From Stephanodiscus triporus (lineage: Eukaryota > Bacillariophyta > Thalassiosirophyceae > Thalassiosirales > Thalassiosiraceae): DNA of 10,504 nt. The notes beneath the pieces are model-generated. The model was given only the letters and a program-made list of their open reading frames with translations, was not told where the DNA came from and searched no databases. Location of the stretch: NCBI GenBank assembly GCA_036939755.1, contig JALLAZ010001050.1, positions 1 to 10,504 of the forward strand. The letters run 5' to 3'. The translations under genes were made by a program, and so were the position numbers. Below are positions 7,119-10,504 of the stretch, one piece after another; within the stretch, counting starts at the first letter, position 1; each line of letters starts with the position of its first letter.

Positions 7119-7398
7119 GGTGACACTGGATCACGGGCTGTATTCGACTTCACCCCAAAACGACGATATCGAAGGTGTGGAACGTTGTGGGCAGTGATGA
7201 TAAGGTGGATGATTGAGTTTAAGGCGGCACAGCCATTAATTGTTCATCGTGATCTGCCTATCGTAATCACTCTGCAATGCCACAAATGCAACGAAAACAA
7301 CAAATCGCATATAAGTTCTATCATTTCTTTAAATGTAAATATTTTACGCTAAGATTGACCTAGAGTGAATACATTTACTTTACTCCTGCACCTTTGTT
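7119..7398. other. Convergent 3' region
   Basis: 280 bases between converging stops (GST on the left, coiled-coil gene on the right). AT-rich in its right part. Presumed 3' UTRs; no gene, repeat or RNA seen. Confidence 0.5.
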
Positions 7399-8836
7399 CT
7401 ACAGGCTAAAGTCCGCTATCAGTCTTGTCGGCCTGTGAACAAGAGCTATATCCTTCGACGTTCTTCGATTCTCTCTTTCTCTTGCCCTCTCCTTCAGCGT
7501 AATCACTCTTTCCCGGGCGAGGCTCATACGATGATTCTCGGCGTCCTTAAAAGACGAATCAATGTCGCGTATTTTACTAAAGAGCTCTTGCGCTTGATCT
7601 AGTTTATTCTGGGCTTCGCCGTCCTTCTGTCTCACATATTCGCTGAGATGGTGTATGCGATCCAACTCTTCGTTCAGTCTGGCCTCTGCTCCGCGAATCA
7701 CGGTCATCATGTTGTGAGCAGTTTCAATTTCCCCCTTCGCCGCGTTCTTCCTTTGTTCCAATAAAGCCTCGGACCTCTCTAGTTGTTTGAGGTCTCTATC
7801 AAGCTTCTCCTGCCATGTCAACCGTTCAGAATAAAGGTGGAGAAGTCAACGAAGCATATGTTGCGTTAGTCACGCAGTTATTACTACCTGGCGATCCAAA
7901 CGAATGGTGTCGTTGCAATGAAGGTCAAAAGGCTCGATGGAAGAGTCCTTGTATGTTGCTTTCTCTGACGACTTGAAAGCACAACAAACGACTTACCCTC
8001 CCAACATCAAACTGTGCCTTATCCTTGGTGAGCATTTCGATTTTCTCTTCGAAGGAGTTCCTCTGACTAGCCGATACCAATCTCTCGTTGCTTATCTGCG
8101 CCTGCAGCGCTTTCCGTTCGTTCTCTGATGATGACTGAAGAACAGGAAGGGGTGATATTGATGAGCGAGCTAACAGCGAAGATGAGGGTAGAGACACTCA
8201 TTGATTAGCGTCATCTATTCCATCGAAACGCACCTTCAGACTCGATAATGATTCTCTATATTCTGCATTACTTAATTTCACTTCCTCTGTCAATAATCTC
8301 AAGCTGTCGACGACCATTTGTAATGATTTCGACATGTCGTCACTACTGCTCTTGTTGGGGAATAATGACTGAATCTCCTTCAAGTCCCGCCGGATGGTCG
8401 AGATGTCTTCCTGGCTCGATGACATGCGTTGAACAACATCTTTCTGCTGTTGCCTAAGCTCTTTGAGATCGGAAATGATGGTGTCGTAATTATCGATGCT
8501 TGGTTTGGCCGGAAGGACATTGCCATTGGAAGCGAGGTCGTTCCTTTTGTCCGATTTGACAAGGGCATCTTCGACGCTTGACTTGGCAGGTAAGGCGCTA
8601 ATCGATTCGTTTGCTTTGCCGACGATACTTGCAAAGGATGCTCCTGCACGATCATGCCGCGGATGCCTCGCTGCGTCGTCGAGGGACCGCGGCGTTGACC
8701 GGGCAGGGGTCGCCCTACTCTCACTTCTGAGTATTGCGAGAGAGGCATCATCCGCATCGACATCCTCGTCTTCCTCTCTGATGCTGGAGAGTTTCTTACC
8801 CACACCGGTGTTGCCGAAAGCGAGTGGCAACGGCAT
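7399..8836 (-). CDS. Four-exon coiled-coil protein, possibly FBF1-like
   Basis: Exons 8836-8234, 8134-7997, 7947-7888 and 7809-7399 join in phase 0 throughout and give about 403 residues. Residues 1-115 are charged and low in complexity, with an acidic run EEDEDVDADD. From about residue 118 on the protein is almost continuous heptad-rich helix (DLKELRQQQKDVVQRM; ENERKALQAQISNER; DRDLKQLERSEALLEQRK), ending in a basic segment KERARERENRR and a short tail. The last exon (SEYVRQKDGEAQNKLDQAQE, then ERVITLKER) recalls the C-terminal coiled coil of FBF1, a ciliary transition-fibre protein, but coiled coils give false likeness and I hold this weakly. No motor or enzyme domain is visible. The start is the only upstream ATG of the frame; the exon 3 start is uncertain (see the intron entry). 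Confidence 0.77.
7810..7887 (-). other. Intron 3 of the coiled-coil gene
   Basis: 78 bases, donor CAG then GTAGTAATAA, acceptor GACATGGCAG, with a branch-point-like GACTAAC inside. Phase 0; it joins IRLDRQ to EKLDRDLKQ. Confidence 0.82.
7948..7996 (-). other. Intron 2 of the coiled-coil gene, acceptor uncertain
   Basis: The donor GTAAGT at 7996 is strong. Two acceptors keep the frame: ACAAG ending at 7948 (49-base intron, 20-residue exon 3) and CATCGAG ending at 7933 (64-base intron, 15-residue exon 3). The first has the better base before AG, the second the more usual length. Without splicing the frame stops at a TGA in this stretch. Confidence 0.65.
8135..8233 (-). other. Intron 1 of the coiled-coil gene
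   Basis: 99 bases, exon AAG then donor GTGCGTTTC, acceptor CTTCAG after a pyrimidine-rich run (CCCCTTCCTGTTCTTCAG). Phase 0. Read without splicing, the frame ends at a TGA within it. Removing it joins LSSLK to SSSENERK and keeps the coiled coil. Confidence 0.87.
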
Positions 8837-9355
8837 CGTGTATTCCCCTGCTTCCTAAGTACTTACGCGTTTGCCTGAATTTGCGTTATTTTGAAATTAT
8901 TAAATCTGAGTAAGAGCGACAACGCGATTGTATGACGGAAGAGTACGAGAAATACTACAACCGTAAAAGGGCAGAAGAACGTAACATTACCACTCTTGAC
9001 GAATAGTTGAAGGAACATAACTTAATTAGGTCTCTTGCCTCGGGAGGGGGGATTCAGTTTGGAATATATTTTAACACCAAATTCTCACCTGACTCCTCTT
9101 GCGCGGGCCTTTTCTCTCTCTACGACGTGATATTACGCGTAAGGAGGATAATAAAGACGCATGAATCCAAGGAGCGGAGGGTGTTTGTCATCTGTGTAAT
9201 CGAAGGGCAGGATTTACACGCGGTGAGATCGGCCGAACGGGGAAAAGCCGAAGATCCGCGTTCGCCCGATGAGAGTCCGATTCTCCGAAAGATGACCTTG
9301 AATGGAACAAGTAACAAACGGTAAGGCTCGTATAAAAATGAGATGAAAGGGGTTG

Positions 9356-9373
9356 TTTATTTATTTATTTTTT
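9356..9373 (-). terminator. AATAAA-like poly(A) signal cluster for RPL11
   Basis: Three TTTA units and a T run on the plus strand read as overlapping AATAAA hexamers on the RPL11 strand (at 9361-9356, 9365-9360 and 9369-9364), about 220 to 235 bases past the stop. This would suit a polyadenylation signal, but the use of this hexamer in this organism is assumed. Confidence 0.4.
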
Positions 9374-9470
9374 CTTCTTCTTTCTTTATAAGAATGCTAC
9401 ATCGTAGCCTCGGCCAGGGACGCACACGAGAGACAGGGCCACGCATGCATAGTCGTTCTTGTCACTGATG

Positions 9471-9527
9471 GTGGGTGGATGGGTGTGGATGGGTGACGAT
9501 GGGGGAAGGGGGGGGGGAGGGGGAGGG
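9471..9527 (+). repeat. G-rich tract in the RPL11 3' region
   Basis: GTGGGTGGATGGG-type repeats (9471-9500) lead into G5-AA-G10-A-G5-A-G3 (9501-9527) on the plus strand. Four or more G runs with short loops meet the usual pattern for a G-quadruplex on this strand; the RPL11 transcript carries the C-rich complement in its 3' UTR. Confidence 0.85.
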
Positions 9528-9588
9528 TTGCGCGGGCGCATCTCTTTCTTCGGAATCAACTCCCGCGCAGAAGGCGGCTCTCTATTTT

Positions 9589-10122
9589 TTAGGACGCCTT
9601 GGAGAGCACGACGCCCTCGAACTTGTCCTGGAACCACTGGACCGCCTCCTCCTTCTTGATCTTGTGAGCGTATCCCACCCTGCTTTGTCGGACCTTCCTC
9701 CTCGCGACCCTCGCGCCCGCCCTCGTCAGGCAGACGTAGAAATCCATGCCGTAGATCCCCGTGGTGGGATCGTACTTGATCCCGAGGTCGATGTGCTCGT
9801 TGATCCCGAAGCCGAAATTCCCCGTCGCGCTGAAGTTCTGCTGCAGCAGCTCGTACTCCTTCACCTTGAGGCCGCGCTCTAGGATCTCGAGGGCCTTCTC
9901 CCCCCGCACGGTGACGTGGACGGATATCTTCTCGTTGCGCCGGATCCCGAACGACCGCAGGGTGTACCGGGCCTTGGAGTACACGGGCTGCTGTCCCGTG
10001 AGCTGCTCGAGGACGCGGGCGGCGCGCGTGAGTCGATCGCCGGATTCTCCCACGCAGCAGTTCAGGATGAGCTTGTCGACCTTGATGTCCCTCATGGGGT
10101 TCTTCTTGCCTTCGGCCGCCAT
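9589..10122 (-). CDS. RPL11: 60S ribosomal protein L11 (uL5)
   Basis: A 177-residue single-exon protein, full length for eukaryotic uL5. It sits in the central protuberance of the large subunit, binds 5S rRNA together with uL18 (RPL5) and contacts the P-site tRNA elbow. The sequence is recognisable throughout: [20 protein letters not shown] (10-29), [20 protein letters not shown] (38-57), [40 protein letters not shown], the IYGMDFYV strand and the basic C-terminal stretch [13 protein letters not shown] at 10122 gives the family's usual short MAAE N-terminus. Codons strongly prefer C or G at third positions, as expected for a highly expressed gene. It lacks any organelle targeting extension, so it is the cytosolic protein. 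Confidence 0.98.
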   Translation of the reverse strand: MAAEGKKNPMRDIKVDKLILNCCVGESGDRLTRAARVLEQLTGQQPVYSKARYTLRSFGIRRNEKISVHVTVRGEKALEILERGLKVKEYELLQQNFSATGNFGFGINEHIDLGIKYDPTTGIYGMDFYVCLTRAGARVARRKVRQSRVGYAHKIKKEEAVQWFQDKFEGVVLSKAS

Positions 10123-10261
10123 GGCGTATTTTGTGGGATGGGGCGGGATGATAGAATCGCGACGCTCTATGAGGGGAGAGGTTGTTATCTAGGTAGAGTA
10201 GGTGTGTGTGGATTGCCACTTGCCTCTCTGGGTCTCGGAGTAAGCGGTAAGATGATGGTAT

Positions 10262-10291
10262 CTATCGTACAACATAGAGTATGTACGATAG
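10262..10291. repeat. 10-base perfect inverted repeat
   Basis: CTATCGTACA (10262-10271) and TGTACGATAG (10282-10291) are perfect reverse complements around a 10-base spacer. It lies about 140-170 bases upstream of the RPL11 ATG, so it may be a protein-binding dyad or an mRNA hairpin. Confidence 0.85.
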
Positions 10292-10306
10292 TAAGTACAG
10301 CACACC

Positions 10307-10320
10307 GTAGAGTGCTCTAC
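10307..10320. repeat. GTAGAG-TG-CTCTAC inverted repeat
   Basis: Two 6-base arms around two bases. The arm GTAGAG is also the core of the nearby AGAGTAGGT repeats, which suggests one binding-site family. Confidence 0.7.
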
Positions 10321-10504
10321 TGAAGTAAGATAGAGTAGGTACCATTAAGAGGTAGCTTTGTAATATGCGGTAAGAGTAACAGAGAGTAGGTAACTTACTC
10401 TACCTACACCGTATCGGGGTTTAAGAACCAGCTAATGTTTTAGGAGCGATCTTGTTCCCCATATCGTAAAAAGTTAAGATTGAGGGCTGTGTTAATCCTT
10501 ATTA

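Larger units (their letters stand above)
8837..9588. other. Long intergenic region without a convincing gene
   Basis: 752 bases between the start of the coiled-coil gene and the stop of RPL11. The left part should be the coiled-coil gene promoter, the right part the RPL11 3' UTR. A plus-strand frame at 9007-9324 is open for 105 codons but starts only at TTG, its sole internal ATG is near its end, and it looks like no protein. A GC-rich stretch at 9220-9300 can fold imperfectly (9220-9233 against 9247-9259). No tRNA boxes were found. Confidence 0.6.
10194..10407. repeat. Dispersed TAGAGTAGGT motif copies upstream of RPL11
   Basis: TAGAGTAGGT occurs at 10194-10203 and 10331-10340, and AGAGTAGGTA at 10383-10392. 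The extended form TAGGTAGAGTA at 10190-10200 recurs inverted at 10396-10406. The last pair forms a dyad GTAGGTA (10386-10392) / TACCTAC (10401-10407). That is four related copies in about 220 bases. Confidence 0.7.
10123..10504 (-). promoter_or_regulatory. RPL11 upstream region with repeats
   Basis: 382 bases up to the window edge, expected to hold the RPL11 5' UTR and promoter. No coding frame starting at ATG is credible. It holds several inverted repeats and copies of an AGAGTAGGT motif, listed separately. No TATA box can be called. Confidence 0.6.

Noticed and set aside
6368..7123. A 251-codon open frame overlapping the GST gene in another frame
   Set aside because: It begins at TTG, is Arg/Pro/Gly-rich as expected for the off-frame of a GC-rich gene, and the GST frame has clear family motifs.
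9220..9300. Possible tRNA gene
   Set aside because: A T-arm-like GAGAGTCCGATTCTC is present but neither the A box nor a proper B box fits, and no acceptor stem closes.
9007..9324. A 105-codon plus-strand open frame in the long intergenic region
   Set aside because: No ATG start (TTG only; one ATG near its end), no recognisable motif and no sign of splice sites linking it to another exon.
9386..10219. A 277-codon minus-strand frame overlapping RPL11
   Set aside because: It starts at GTG and its composition is that of an off-frame of a GC-rich gene; RPL11 in the other frame is unmistakable.

Overview
The window is nuclear DNA of a unicellular eukaryote. It carries a cytosolic-type 60S ribosomal protein gene (RPL11/uL5), spliceosomal GT-AG introns of about 50 to 210 bases that can be placed exactly by reading frame, and single genes on alternating strands with no operon structure. 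Compact spacing, few short introns, a type II membrane-anchored GH18 glycosidase, a sigma-like GST and a ZC2HC1-type zinc-finger protein fit a stramenopile. A centric diatom is my best guess, but this is inference and not proven by the sequence.

Layout, left to right: a small Cys-rich protein of unknown function (130-582, +); a membrane-anchored GH18 chitinase-like protein (664-1950, -); a two-exon hemerythrin-like (HHE) protein (2266-3325, +) sharing a 315-base divergent upstream region with the GH18 gene; a largely disordered protein with a C-terminal C2HC zinc finger (3795-5393, +); a gene with an acidic middle and a small conserved-looking C-terminal domain whose N-terminus and C-terminus both look disturbed (5607-6122, -); a very GC-rich GST (6384-7118, +); a four-exon coiled-coil protein with a weak resemblance to the FBF1 C-terminal coiled coil (7399-8836, -); a 752-base stretch without a convincing gene; RPL11 (9589-10122, -); and an upstream region of RPL11 with several inverted and direct repeats.

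The genes do not form an obvious pathway: this is an ordinary housekeeping and accessory gene neighbourhood. I saw no transposon, integrase, CRISPR array, tRNA or rRNA. The points most worth a second look are the double-frame N-terminus and in-frame TAG of the 5607-6122 gene, the His-to-Asp change in the GH18 catalytic signature, the Cys cluster ending the hemerythrin-like protein, the repeat cluster upstream of RPL11 and the G-tract in its 3' region, and the sharp base-composition change at the GST gene.
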